From Patescibacteria group bacterium (lineage in GTDB: Bacteria > Patescibacteriota > Gracilibacteria > UM-FILTER-43-11): a stretch of DNA of 21,157 nt. A model generated the notes under the pieces. That model had not been told where the DNA came from and made no database searches. It saw only the letters and a list, made by a program, of their open reading frames with translations. A program made the position numbers and the translations under genes. Positions 6,301-13,006 of the stretch are shown here, piece by piece. Every line of letters begins with the position of its first letter. The stretch's first letter is position 1. The DNA lies in contig JAJDCE010000127.1 of NCBI GenBank assembly GCA_029260985.1, forward strand, positions 1-21,157. Reading direction: 5' to 3'.

Positions 6301-9116
6301 TGACTGAGCAGATTGTTACTTTGGTCGTATAGTTTCTGTTCGGAGGGTAAGCCAACCATGTAGTCGTTTAGATTTTGGGTGTAATTTAGTTCCTGCTTCA
6401 GCAAATCTGTGCCAATGTCAGTGAATTGGCCATCGCTACTGTTCAGCTGGACTTCACCAAAATCGGTTACTGCTTGAGGGTTGCCGTATGCATCGTAAAC
6501 AAATGCTTTAGCGATAGATTGATTTGTTGATTTTGCCGGATTGTAATTGGCTGCTACGGTTTGACTGAGATAAGGATGGAAGCGCCCACCTCCCAAATCA
6601 GATTTGTCGTATTTATTGATAGAGACTTTGACTAAACGGGCACTGAGATCGTAAGCTTCGCTCCGATAAGCCATTCCTTTTTTGCTAATATGATCATCGA
6701 ATTCACCCAGGGCTGTATCGGCAATACTGTGTTGCCCCTGGTGATAATAAGTTTTGGTTTTATAGCCCAGTGAATCGGTTTTTGTTACTGCCCTAAAACC
6801 AGCCAACTCACGGTCATAAACTGAATCGTAATGATAATGACCGTCTTCGTATAAGTAGCTGACGGAACTTGAATTACCCATGCCGTCATGGACGGTCATT
6901 TTATCGAGCGTAGTGATGACGAAGGGAAGATTTGGATTTGCCTGTGTGCCGTCATCTCTAAGGTGCTGGGCAGAAGTTTTGTATTCCAGGTCAATCTGAC
7001 CGCCTTGACTGGAATGGATGGTTTTAAGGTAATAGGGACGGCTTCCCTTGTTCATGTAGACTTTTTTTGTTGTTGTATGAAAACCTGTTTTTTCATCAAC
7101 CTCCACAAGACTTTGAATAACATCAGGAAGTAAATCACCATTCACATCAACGATTCGGACTCCGGAATCCTGGTGCCAAGTGTTATATAGTGTGCCGAGC
7201 AATATTGGAAATATATTTTCAATTGTTTGCTTATAATCACCTTTATTTAAATAAACTTGATTTGTCAGTGTATAACCCCAATCAGTATTTGTCTTATAAG
7301 ATGCGATAGAATCCATTAGCCCATCACCATTTAGGTCTGCAGATCGTGTGATATTGGAATCCATTTGGGTAATCTGACAACGCGCATCTCCATCTCCCCT
7401 TACCCATCCACCTTTTCCATCATTAATCCAGCTTCTGGGCCCACTTCCGGAATAATAAACATCTGCCAAGCCATCAGAATTACAATCTTGAATGTAAGTT
7501 TGGCGTAGCTGACTATGCTGTGTATCACCCACAATAACCTCAGGTGACTCCCATAAATTTGTTTCAGAACAAGTTTTACCTTCATTGTTTAAACAGGTTT
7601 TTTCTCTTGGGGTATGTTCGCCTTGATGGAAATGGCTTTGAATAATGTCAGGTAAACCATCCCCATTTAAATCCGCAACTGAGGCCCCATTATCGGTTTG
7701 AACGTAGCCTCCCCACAGTAAATCAACAGCTATAGTATCTGTGTATGCCTGACCATTGTTAAGCTTAATTAAGCTCATAATTTTTGAGTGATCGTTCATA
7801 TCTGATGAAGAACTGATTAAATCAGCTCTTGCATCTCCATCAAAATCAATTGCCTTACGCCAAATGTTTGGTATGGCTGCTCCGATACTAGGAGTTACTG
7901 GTAAATATTCTGCTATTGCCTCTTGCCACCCCCCTTTCCCATCGTTAATTGAGCGCACTGGTCCATTGCCAATCATATAATCTCCATAATTTTCAAAATC
8001 AACCAAGCCATCTCCTGTCATATCCCATTCATAAATAGAGCTGGCTCCGCTGCACGAATAGTGACATACCTCAAAAGGCCACTTGGGCAAATGATCTGTG
8101 CTTTCTTCCCATCGTACATCTGACTGTGTGTATTCAAACGTTGCGGGAGATAGACTAGTCGCTGTGCCATCAGATGAATAACCGGTTTCTGTAATGCTTC
8201 CGATGGTTTGCTTGATGATGGGGTCGACAGTCGCGTGCTGGATTTCAATTTGCCGACGTAAAACATCTTTTGCATACACTTCAACGCCAGTAAGTAAATG
8301 GTTGGTTTCGACTAAAAATCCACGTGCGTAACTGAAGTGGCTGTCGGGTCGGGCGGCTCCAGGGTCATTATTGGCAAAGGGTAAGAATTTAACTTCGTAA
8401 ATGCCAGTTTCTGTCCCATTTCCAGTGTACTGGATGGTTTTTGGATAGATCTGGTTATCGGCCTTAAAATAGGAATATTGGATGAAGTTTCCATTTCGAT
8501 CTCGGATTTCACTGAGCATCCATTGATAAGTTCTACTCGGATCACTCAAGTCGAATTGCTTGGCATCATCTGTAAGGCCAAATGAATATTTTGTACCTTG
8601 TTTGTCGGTGACCACCCAACTTCCATTATCGTTGTACTGATACTTTGAAAAGTTGTTTTCGACTTTTTGTCCATATTGTCCAAAATGCCCATTTGATAAT
8701 TGTGTAGGCACAAGCTCACCGCTTCCGACTGGTGTATTGGCGACAAAGTCTGGCTCGGAATAGAGTTTTTCGACCCCTCGCTTGTTTTGGTGTGAAATGG
8801 AGTACATATTCAGCCCCCAACGATAACCAACAATATTATCTAGCGAGGAATCCTGGCTGTTATAAGTCAGGTTGACGCTAGGTGTCATTCCATTTCTTCC
8901 AGGTGGAACTGTAATTGGATAATCGTAGATGGCTGCCCCCGTAAATTCACCTACATGAAACTGGCCCCCGGCTAATTTGGACGTTGCCAGCGGGTCTGGT
9001 TTTACGCTGTTATCGGGAGAATAGATATCAGCATTCGCACTTGGTGCAATAGCAATGCTGATTGCGAGAAAGATCGAGATTATTGGGAGAAAACGTTTTG
9101 CCGTAAAATTAAACAT
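3333..9116 (-). CDS. giant secreted SpvB/VCBS/Tc-B/YD-repeat shell protein of an Rhs toxin system
   Basis: About 1,927 residues from the ATG at 9116; a GTG three codons upstream is possible but adds little. Residues are counted here from that GTG. Order: signal peptide to about 32 (ends SANA); SpvB-like N-terminal domain (about 50-330); six Asp-rich Ca-binding FG-GAP/VCBS motifs such as DLNGDGLPD (about 365-660); a TcdB middle-type region; many YD/Rhs repeats (about 1000-1590) ending at FAGQTKIAK. These parts make the hollow Rhs/Tc-B cocoon. A Gly/Thr-rich run (about 1620-1673), an FN3-like beta domain (about 1732-1812) and a basic tail ending in ASILRWII follow. The Rhs core and toxin expected straight after FAGQTKIAK are instead in the next gene. 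The protein is presumably exported by Sec and acts at or outside the cell surface. Expression is from the promoter facing the Fic gene. Confidence 0.9.
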   Translation of the reverse strand: MFNFTAKRFLPIISIFLAISIAIAPSANADIYSPDNSVKPDPLATSKLAGGQFHVGEFTGAAIYDYPITVPPGRNGMTPSVNLTYNSQDSSLDNIVGYRWGLNMYSISHQNKRGVEKLYSEPDFVANTPVGSGELVPTQLSNGHFGQYGQKVENNFSKYQYNDNGSWVVTDKQGTKYSFGLTDDAKQFDLSDPSRTYQWMLSEIRDRNGNFIQYSYFKADNQIYPKTIQYTGNGTETGIYEVKFLPFANNDPGAARPDSHFSYARGFLVETNHLLTGVEVYAKDVLRRQIEIQHATVDPIIKQTIGSITETGYSSDGTATSLSPATFEYTQSDVRWEESTDHLPKWPFEVCHYSCSGASSIYEWDMTGDGLVDFENYGDYMIGNGPVRSINDGKGGWQEAIAEYLPVTPSIGAAIPNIWRKAIDFDGDARADLISSSSDMNDHSKIMSLIKLNNGQAYTDTIAVDLLWGGYVQTDNGASVADLNGDGLPDIIQSHFHQGEHTPREKTCLNNEGKTCSETNLWESPEVIVGDTQHSQLRQTYIQDCNSDGLADVYYSGSGPRSWINDGKGGWVRGDGDARCQITQMDSNITRSADLNGDGLMDSIASYKTNTDWGYTLTNQVYLNKGDYKQTIENIFPILLGTLYNTWHQDSGVRIVDVNGDLLPDVIQSLVEVDEKTGFHTTTKKVYMNKGSRPYYLKTIHSSQGGQIDLEYKTSAQHLRDDGTQANPNLPFVITTLDKMTVHDGMGNSSSVSYLYEDGHYHYDSVYDRELAGFRAVTKTDSLGYKTKTYYHQGQHSIADTALGEFDDHISKKGMAYRSEAYDLSARLVKVSINKYDKSDLGGGRFHPYLSQTVAANYNPAKSTNQSIAKAFVYDAYGNPQAVTDFGEVQLNSSDGQFTDIGTDLLKQELNYTQNLNDYMVGLPSEQKLYDQSNNLLSHQRTYYDDLALSEVLLGNPTKSESWLSTTSGFISSSVEYNAYGMPIRSTNPRGYSSTVTYDSDHLYPTTQTNSLGHQITTSYDVATGNLLQGTDPNGALSKTTYDGLGRQVKSEITNPKTNLLITAGTVVYNDTAMPRSAQSTSYNDDNITIDSHTYLDGLGRTIEAKQEAANGQWITSGSAYDQRGNVTKTLQPYFSQASGFEAVDTNRTGTEFTYDALNRVLTATNPLGTTTNSYDIWSQKITDPNNNVKGYQYDARGRLAKVDEHLSGNIHQTTYDYDKVGNLTKMTDALNNIRQFTYDSLGRRLSQTDAHQPGQVHGLWSYEYDQNSNLTKRTDPLNQNITYTYDALDRATSEVGSDTFTLTYDQGQYSIGRVSQVTGSNYQHNFTYDLLGRVLTDAKVIDDQNFPFTYEYDLMGGVTKMVYPDATAIDYSYNSAHQLSKVSTTGKVYADQFTYTVLGQLSNMRLGEKVVVTNTHDPNQLYRLTSRVSTLNNVTDLQNLGYTYDPVGNLTQLVDASGSETAKTVGYQYDDLYRLTQAEYANTANASDITMTYQYDPIGNITNKSDVGAFEYSHHNPHAVTKAGQHVYGYDTNGNMVQRDGKVMQYDYRSQIIKSGDDTAYKYDEGNTRIKKYNITAGTSKYYPNKYFEKDSEKEVKYIFAGQTKIAKIVKTIQTDPGNGGGGGGTGGGGTGGGGGGTGGGGTGGGGGTPPPVVPPVVQPSGGSGGGGGYRTITTKPQIPENISDNSAIKREKIESGNLLKSQSGNRKNTPKSFWPEVKSDIEFENLQITYRANKAIIKWDKMDKSVVKFNIFRSRYPYPHRLYKDAGRKMATILPDHYKNIYTDKSIEISERYAYRVVAYNKENEIVTSSILLHPELIFITAKYGDKIDFSKVSDKKFNKIYLYKNELFEFAKTSNPLKIDIHPKYESMTGGNINARFIQCTPKTGGGESCKEVEQKNLDVYTIKRPKLPTRLRNLGASILRWII
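4097..4262 (-). repeat. low-complexity Gly/Thr codon repeat inside the shell gene
   Basis: The minus strand carries runs of GGA/GGT/GGC codons broken by single ACN codons, encoding blocks of four to six glycines separated by threonine, then a short Pro/Val stretch and a second Gly run. The mRNA is G-rich here in an otherwise AT-rich gene. It acts as a flexible linker in the protein and is prone to length change. Confidence 0.85.
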
Positions 9117-9181
9117 AAAGACCACACGATTAAAGATATATAACGGGTGGGCGATGGGGTTGGGAGCTATGGTGGTTTGTT

Positions 9182-9210
9182 AATTTAATCTAAATTTTAC
9201 ATGTTGTCAA
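9182..9210 (-). promoter_or_regulatory. sigma-70-type promoter of the Rhs shell operon
   Basis: On the minus strand TTGACA (9210-9205) and TAAATT (9187-9182) are 17 bp apart. Transcription would begin near 9175, giving a leader of about 60 nt. Its -35 box overlaps the -35 box of the divergent Fic promoter. Confidence 0.6.
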
Positions 9211-9232
9211 TAGTATTTTATAAATCTATATT
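9204..9232 (+). promoter_or_regulatory. sigma-70-type promoter of the Fic gene
   Basis: TTGTCA (9204-9209) and TATATT (9227-9232) are separated by 17 bp. The predicted start near 9239 lies directly before the TTTACATAG inverted repeat, so a bound repressor would block it. Confidence 0.6.
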
Positions 9233-9241
9233 TTAACTAAC

Positions 9242-9291
9242 TTTACATAGCTTCTGATCTATGTAAATAAAACGTGAAAAACTTTACATAG
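9242..9291. promoter_or_regulatory. TTTACATAG operator-like repeat cluster
   Basis: TTTACATAG (9242-9250) and its exact reverse complement (9259-9267) form a 9-bp inverted repeat around an 8-bp spacer. A further direct copy lies at 9283-9291; with flanks, a 14-bp identical segment recurs at 9239-9252 and 9280-9293. A shorter TTTACAT lies at 9196-9202 between the two -10 boxes. This is the arrangement of a dimeric repressor site, most simply for the winged-helix tail of the adjacent Fic protein. Confidence 0.65.
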
Positions 9292-9344
9292 CTAAAAAGA
9301 AATGTTAACATTATGTGAGAATCTATACATTATATTTCAATAAT

Positions 9345-10409
9345 ATGAACTACAAAATACCCACACTTCCCCTCGCAGCTACTGTAGAAACATCTAAAAT
9401 TCTTAAAAAAGCGATATCAGCCAACAAAATAATTGCTGAACTAAAAGGCTTGGCTCAAACGATTCCTAATCAATCGATTTTAATTAATACATTATTAATT
9501 CAAGAATCAAAAGATAGCTCTGAGGTGGAAAATATTGTTACTACACATGATGAATTGTTTAAATATGATAAAAAATATGCTGATTTTTCACCTGCCACAA
9601 AAGAAGTACATCGATATAATGAGGCGCTTTTTTATGGCTTTAACAGTTTAAAATCCAAAGCGCTAACAAACAACCTACTGATAAAAATTGCACAAATTAT
9701 AACCGAAAGAGATTCAGGATTTAGGAATGCCGCTGGAACCAGTCTCAAAAATCAGCAAACAGGAGAAGTGATTTATGTACCTCCTCAAACTTTTTCGGAA
9801 ATCTCTGAAAAAATGAAAAATTTGGAACGATTTATCAATGAGCCGAAGATGAGTGATTTTGACCCACTTGTAAAAATGGCAATTATCCACCACCAGTTTG
9901 AGTCTATCCATCCATTTTTCGATGGAAATGGTCGAACTGGAAGGATATTGAACATCTTATACCTCATTTCAGAACGCATTTTGGATATTCCGACCCTCTA
10001 TCACAGTCGATATCTTACTCAGAATAAGGCTAAATATTATGAGCTTCTTCAGAAAGTTCGTGATGAAAATGCGTGGGAAGAATGGATTCTTTTTATGCTT
10101 GAGGCGCTAGAATCTACGGCAAGACAAACAATTGTAACAATTGAGAGTATAAAATCTCTTATGCTTGAGTATAAAAAAATATTCAGGGAAAAGGAGCCAA
10201 AGCTATATTCTCATGAGCTTATTAATACAATTTTTTCACACCCTTACACCAAAATTGAATACATCGTTTCAGAAACAAAAGTAAGTAGGTTAACAGCTTC
10301 GAAACATTTAAAAAGACTAGTTGATATTGGTTTATTGGAGCTCAATAAAAATAAGAATACAAATTATTATATAAATACAAGATTATTAGATTTATTTACC
10401 TCCCTTTAG
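9345..10409 (+). CDS. class II Fic-family AMP-transferase with C-terminal winged helix
   Basis: From the ATG at 9345 the protein is 354 residues and begins YKIPTLPLAA, matching the usual start of Fic proteins with an N-terminal Fic_N domain; an upstream GTG at 9315 would add ten unrelated residues. The inhibitory helix motif S58-x3-E62-N63 (in SSEVEN) defines class II, in which this Glu blocks ATP until relieved. The catalytic motif HPFFDGNGRTGR begins at His189 and is complete, so the enzyme should transfer AMP to protein hydroxyls. Residues about 280-354 form a winged-helix DNA-binding domain (ETKVSRLTASKHLKRLVDIGLLE). It is divergent from the Rhs island and faces a TTTACATAG repeat cluster, which suggests autoregulation and possibly joint control of the toxin. 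The target protein is unknown. Confidence 0.93.
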   Translation: MNYKIPTLPLAATVETSKILKKAISANKIIAELKGLAQTIPNQSILINTLLIQESKDSSEVENIVTTHDELFKYDKKYADFSPATKEVHRYNEALFYGFNSLKSKALTNNLLIKIAQIITERDSGFRNAAGTSLKNQQTGEVIYVPPQTFSEISEKMKNLERFINEPKMSDFDPLVKMAIIHHQFESIHPFFDGNGRTGRILNILYLISERILDIPTLYHSRYLTQNKAKYYELLQKVRDENAWEEWILFMLEALESTARQTIVTIESIKSLMLEYKKIFREKEPKLYSHELINTIFSHPYTKIEYIVSETKVSRLTASKHLKRLVDIGLLELNKNKNTNYYINTRLLDLFTSL

Positions 10410-10427
10410 CTCAGGTCTAATACCACT

Positions 10428-10456
10428 TTGACAACCTGTCTCAAATCTCCTACAAT
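10428..10456 (+). promoter_or_regulatory. near-consensus promoter giving an almost leaderless U32 transcript
   Basis: TTGACA (10428-10433), 17-bp spacer, TACAAT (10451-10456). Only nine bases separate the -10 box from the ATG at 10466, so the transcript should start at or within a few bases of the start codon. Confidence 0.75.
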
Positions 10457-10465
10457 CATCTGGCT

Positions 10466-11776
10466 ATGAAAAAACCTGAATTACTTTGCCCAGCGGGGGA
10501 TTTTGAAAAGTTGAAGACTGCCTTTCGATACGGGGCGGATGCGTGCTATATGGGCGTTAAATCGATGAGCATGCGGATGAAGATCAATGACGAATCTGGA
10601 GATGTATTGGAGGCTGCTTTGAGACTCAAAAATAAGCTTGGGAAGAAGATTTACTTAACCATGAACATCCATGCACATGAGACACGGTTGAATTTTTTAG
10701 ATAAGGAATTGGCTCGTTTAACTGAGTTGCATGAGCAAGGTTTAGATCCTGATGGTATTTTGGTTTCGGATGCAGGGCTATTTCAGCTAATTCAGAAAAA
10801 ATGCCCCTGGCTAGAGCTCCATGTGAGCACTCAGGCTAATGTTCTCAACTCATCGGCGATCGCGTTTTGGAAAAAGTTGGGGGCGACTCGTGTGGTGATG
10901 GGGAGAGAAGTAAGTGCAAGAGAGCTTGAGAAGATTAAAGCAAATCTGAAAGAGCAGAATATTGATGTTGAGATTGAATGTTTTGTACACGGAGCCATGT
11001 GCATGGCCTATAGCGGACGGTGTCTGCTCAGTAACTTTATGGCGGTGCGGGATGCGAATGAAGGGATGTGTGCCCACACGTGCCGATGGAAATATAAAAT
11101 GTATTTAGAGGAAGAAGAGCGCCCAGGTGAATTTATTCCTGTCGAAGAAGATCAGGATGGCACGACCATGATGAGTTCAAAAGACATGTGTATGATCGAA
11201 CATCTTCGGGATATCCTTCCGCTTGAGCTGGATTCGTGGAAAGTGGAAGGGAGGCATAAGTCGATTTATTATGCAGCGATCGTTTCTAAAGCCTATCGGC
11301 AAGCTATTGACCTGGCTATGGAAGAAAAACCACCTACAGAAGAGCTTTTGGAATTGATTGAAAGTGTGAATACACGCGGCTATTTCACTGGTTTTTGGTA
11401 TGGCAAACCAGGCAGCGAGGCTCAAAAATATTCTGACCGACAAGGTGATTATAATGAGAATTTTTGTTTTGCGGGCGTGATCCGAAATGTTACAGGCGAT
11501 ACCATGACCGTGGAGGTACGGAATACCCTTAAAAAAGGAGATGATTTGGATATTATCACCCCTACAGACATTATTAAGTTAACATTGGATGAATTTAAGC
11601 ATGGGGTAACAAATGAGGTTGTTGAGGTGGCTCATCCAGGGCAAAAATTCTGTATTAAACTCAAAGCAATTGAAGGGGTGGAAGAAGGGGATATTCTTCG
11701 GAAGCGGCTCAAAAAAGAAGACTTGGTTAAGAACAGGATTAAGGTCGAACTTAAGACTAAAAAGCTTGCCTCTTAA
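10466..11776 (+). CDS. U32 family protein, probable TrhP-like tRNA uridine hydroxylation factor
   Basis: A 436-residue protein opening KPELLCPAGDFEKLK, the standard start of U32 proteins. The U32 signature lies at residues 171-189, with Glu171, Gly176, Cys179, Gly184 and Cys186; two further cysteines (Cys202, Cys206) follow in GMCAHTCRWK. Family members were long called collagenase-like peptidases, but E. coli TrhP (YegQ) and B. subtilis TrhP1/P2 are needed for prephenate-dependent 5-hydroxyuridine at tRNA position 34. The length is close to TrhP (about 420-450) and far shorter than the rRNA-modifying RlhA (about 660). The gene ends 35 bp before tRNA-Lys(CTT), but that tRNA has C34 and is not an expected substrate. 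U32 family is certain; the TrhP role is likely, not shown. Confidence 0.9.
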   Translation: MKKPELLCPAGDFEKLKTAFRYGADACYMGVKSMSMRMKINDESGDVLEAALRLKNKLGKKIYLTMNIHAHETRLNFLDKELARLTELHEQGLDPDGILVSDAGLFQLIQKKCPWLELHVSTQANVLNSSAIAFWKKLGATRVVMGREVSARELEKIKANLKEQNIDVEIECFVHGAMCMAYSGRCLLSNFMAVRDANEGMCAHTCRWKYKMYLEEEERPGEFIPVEEDQDGTTMMSSKDMCMIEHLRDILPLELDSWKVEGRHKSIYYAAIVSKAYRQAIDLAMEEKPPTEELLELIESVNTRGYFTGFWYGKPGSEAQKYSDRQGDYNENFCFAGVIRNVTGDTMTVEVRNTLKKGDDLDIITPTDIIKLTLDEFKHGVTNEVVEVAHPGQKFCIKLKAIEGVEEGDILRKRLKKEDLVKNRIKVELKTKKLAS

Positions 11777-11781
11777 GCAAT
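11766..11781 (+). repeat. 16-bp copy of the tRNA-Lys anticodon arm over the U32 stop codon
   Basis: TTGCCTCTTAAGCAAT at 11766-11781 is identical to 11839-11854, the anticodon stem and loop of the tRNA 73 bp downstream. The U32 stop codon TAA (11774-11776) lies within the copy. It is not a second tRNA, as no other arm is present. Confidence 0.85.
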
Positions 11782-11811
11782 CTCTGTGCTAGTTTTTTTC
11801 ACGCACAATTC

Positions 11812-11887
11812 GGGTCAGTAGCTCAGTTGGTAGAGCAGTTGCCTCTTAAGCAATTGGCCCTGGGTTCGAGTCCCAGCTGACCCACCA
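11812..11887 (+). tRNA. tRNA-Lys(CTT)
   Basis: A 76-nt cloverleaf. Acceptor GGGTCAG pairs with CTGACCC; the D arm is GCTCAGTTGGTAGAGC; the anticodon stem GTTGC/GCAAT holds loop CTCTTAA with anticodon CTT at positions 34-36; the T arm is CTGGG-TTCGAGT-CCCAG. Discriminator A and an encoded CCA end the gene at 11887. The anticodon reads AAG lysine codons. The sole stem irregularity is a G-T pair at the outer end of the anticodon stem. Confidence 0.97.
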
Positions 11888-11892
11888 CTTAA

Positions 11893-11956
11893 CTCAGTGC
11901 GAGTGCCCGCCCGGCCCGGTACGGACTGGCGAGTCTCAAGCGTTGAGTTTCTCAAC
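11893..11956. repeat. GC-rich hairpin region after the tRNA
   Basis: CTCAGTGC (11893-11900) pairs with GCGTTGAG (11940-11947) around a very GC-rich interior in which GAG/CTC and GCC/GGC can pair further. A second small hairpin GTTGAG-TTT-CTCAAC (11942-11956) overlaps its right arm. No T-run follows, so it is not a standard terminator. It may stabilise or help process the tRNA 3' end, or be another dispersed palindrome. Confidence 0.5.
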
Positions 11957-11964
11957 ACCAAAAA

Positions 11965-12038
11965 GTCATCCTGAGCTAGATTCAGGATCCTAATTCAACT
12001 TATTTTGACATGGGATTCTGAATTGAATTCAGAATGAC
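11965..12038. repeat. 74-bp two-hairpin dispersed repeat, copy 1
   Basis: It runs from GTCATCCTGA to TTCAGAATGAC. The left half folds as CCTGA...TCAGG, the right half as GGATTCTGAA...TTCAGAATGAC, and the outer ends are inverted relative to each other. A closely similar 73-bp copy lies at 19246-19318. There is no coding capacity. It sits between the convergent tRNA and LPXTG genes. Confidence 0.75.
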
Positions 12039-12051
12039 TAAAGAGGATAGG

Positions 12052-12672
12052 CTATATTAATCGTCTTCGTAATGCAGCGTAAGCACCTGCAATTAGGGCA
12101 GAAAGAGTAAGGCCAGACCCTGTTGAAGGTAGACTGGTTGGCTTTGGATATGTATTGGAAGCAACTGTATGCTCTTCATCATAGATGTAGACGTACTGAG
12201 TGACTTCAACGTCCTGAGGCTGATTAACTGCAACCACCTGGTTGTTTGCGGTGTTTGAGCTGGTTGGCTGTGGAACTGCTTGAGTCGGAGCTGGAATGTA
12301 GACCTTATCGCAACGATCGTAAGCAGTGTTGTATTTGTAACCGTATGGGCAAACTTTTACCTCCTGAGCTTTGTGACGAAGCAGGTCTTTTTCGCATACC
12401 CAAGTGCCTAAATTCTTATTGTAGATCCAGTTACATCGGTAAAGATCACGATTATATTTGTCGTAATGGACGTTTGGCGCACTGGCTCGTTCAATATCGG
12501 CTCTTTTCTTAAGTTTTAGGCGATGATTCCCATTATAATACTCCTGACTCTGAGGGTGGAATTTAGTATTCGCCTGAGGCGTGTTGTAATAATTCGCATT
12601 TGCTGCAGAGGCTAGCAATAGAGAACTAGTAGCGATTAAACCGATAATGAATAGGGGTACAAGTTTTTTCAT
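12052..12672 (-). CDS. LPXTG-type sortase-anchored surface protein
   Basis: A 206-residue protein with a clear signal peptide (MKKLVPLFIIG... ending ASAANA, cleavage near residue 27) and a complete cell-wall sorting signal at the C-terminus: LPSTG at 181-185, a hydrophobic stretch at about 188-201 and an RRR tail at 202-204. A sortase should cut between Thr and Gly and join the protein to the cell surface. The middle has four cysteines in a Tyr/Asn-rich region (YRCNW, TWVCEK, KVCPYGY, DRCDKVY) that could form two disulfides, followed by a Pro/Thr/Asn-rich stalk. No sortase gene is in the window. A promoter lies just upstream and the leader is about 14 nt. The function of the Cys domain is unknown. 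Confidence 0.88.
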   Translation of the reverse strand: MKKLVPLFIIGLIATSSLLLASAANANYYNTPQANTKFHPQSQEYYNGNHRLKLKKRADIERASAPNVHYDKYNRDLYRCNWIYNKNLGTWVCEKDLLRHKAQEVKVCPYGYKYNTAYDRCDKVYIPAPTQAVPQPTSSNTANNQVVAVNQPQDVEVTQYVYIYDEEHTVASNTYPKPTSLPSTGSGLTLSALIAGAYAALRRRLI

Positions 12673-12692
12673 TGAAGTGTTATTAGAGTTAT

Positions 12693-12720
12693 ATTTTACA
12701 TATTTTTAGCAATTTGTCAA
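12693..12720 (-). promoter_or_regulatory. promoter of the LPXTG protein gene
   Basis: Minus-strand TTGACA (12720-12715), 16-bp spacer, TAAAAT (12698-12693). The start would be near 12686, 14 nt before the ATG at 12672. It is back to back with the plus-strand promoter at 12729. Confidence 0.6.
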
Positions 12721-12728
12721 TCTTTTTA

Positions 12729-12757
12729 TTGACAAAATAATTTATATGTTATAATAT
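12729..12757 (+). promoter_or_regulatory. promoter of the structured RNA
   Basis: TTGACA (12729-12734) is followed by TATAATAT (12750-12757). Spacing is 15 bp to TATAAT, or 17 bp to the overlapping TAATAT. Transcription would begin around 12762, at the edge of the structured region. Confidence 0.6.
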
Positions 12758-12761
12758 TCAA

Positions 12762-12972
12762 TTAACAATTCGAAAAATACCTTATTTCCTGACTTAGTCG
12801 GGATGGATGTAAACTCACCAATTCGGGAATACTTGGGTGAGGTAGATGGTCCCCTCGAGGTAAACTCGGGGACGGGAGAGTGTCCATTTTGCTTTGGAGC
12901 GGACCTTCCAAGCACTGTAGCTAGCTAGCGCTAGTGAAGGTGCTGTGGAGCAACAGGTCGGCTTATTTTTTT
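12762..12972 (+). ncRNA. candidate structured RNA or leader of unknown class (about 210 nt)
   Basis: The span between the promoter and the next gene has no ORF but is dense in helices. CTCACC (12814-12819) pairs with GGTGAG (12836-12841). GTCCCC (12849-12854) pairs with GGGGAC (12868-12873). GTCC (12882-12885) pairs with GGAC (12901-12904). TCCA-AGCACT (12907-12916) pairs with GGTGCT-g-TGGA (12939-12949), enclosing CTAGC/GCTAG (12921-12925 with 12930-12934). The 3' segment AGGTCGG (12955-12961) can close the whole molecule with CTGACTT (12789-12795) or instead pair with GACCT (12902-12906). A T7 run at 12966-12972 gives a plausible end. It could be a free RNA or a riboswitch-like leader of the gene at 13007. 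I do not recognise a known class. Confidence 0.55.
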
Positions 12973-13006
12973 ATAAACTTTCACAAATTAATTAACCCTG
13001 AAGATT

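Noticed and set aside
9315..9344. GTG at 9315 as the start of the Fic gene
   Set aside because: The ten extra residues do not resemble Fic N-termini, while the ATG at 9345 gives the standard YKIPxLPL beginning.
11766..11781. A second, truncated tRNA-Lys gene
   Set aside because: Only the anticodon arm is present; no acceptor, D or T arm accompanies it.
11965..12038. Insertion sequence
   Set aside because: The element is only 74 bp, with no transposase here or near the other copies; it can at most be a MITE/REP-type repeat.
12762..12972. RNase P, SRP, tmRNA, 6S, T-box, lysine or glycine riboswitch
   Set aside because: The GGAAAGUCC-type core, GGAAG SRP loop, tRNA-like ends, single long rod, T-box bulge and riboswitch cores were not found; a short likeness to GAGGTAGA of lysine riboswitches is not supported by the rest.
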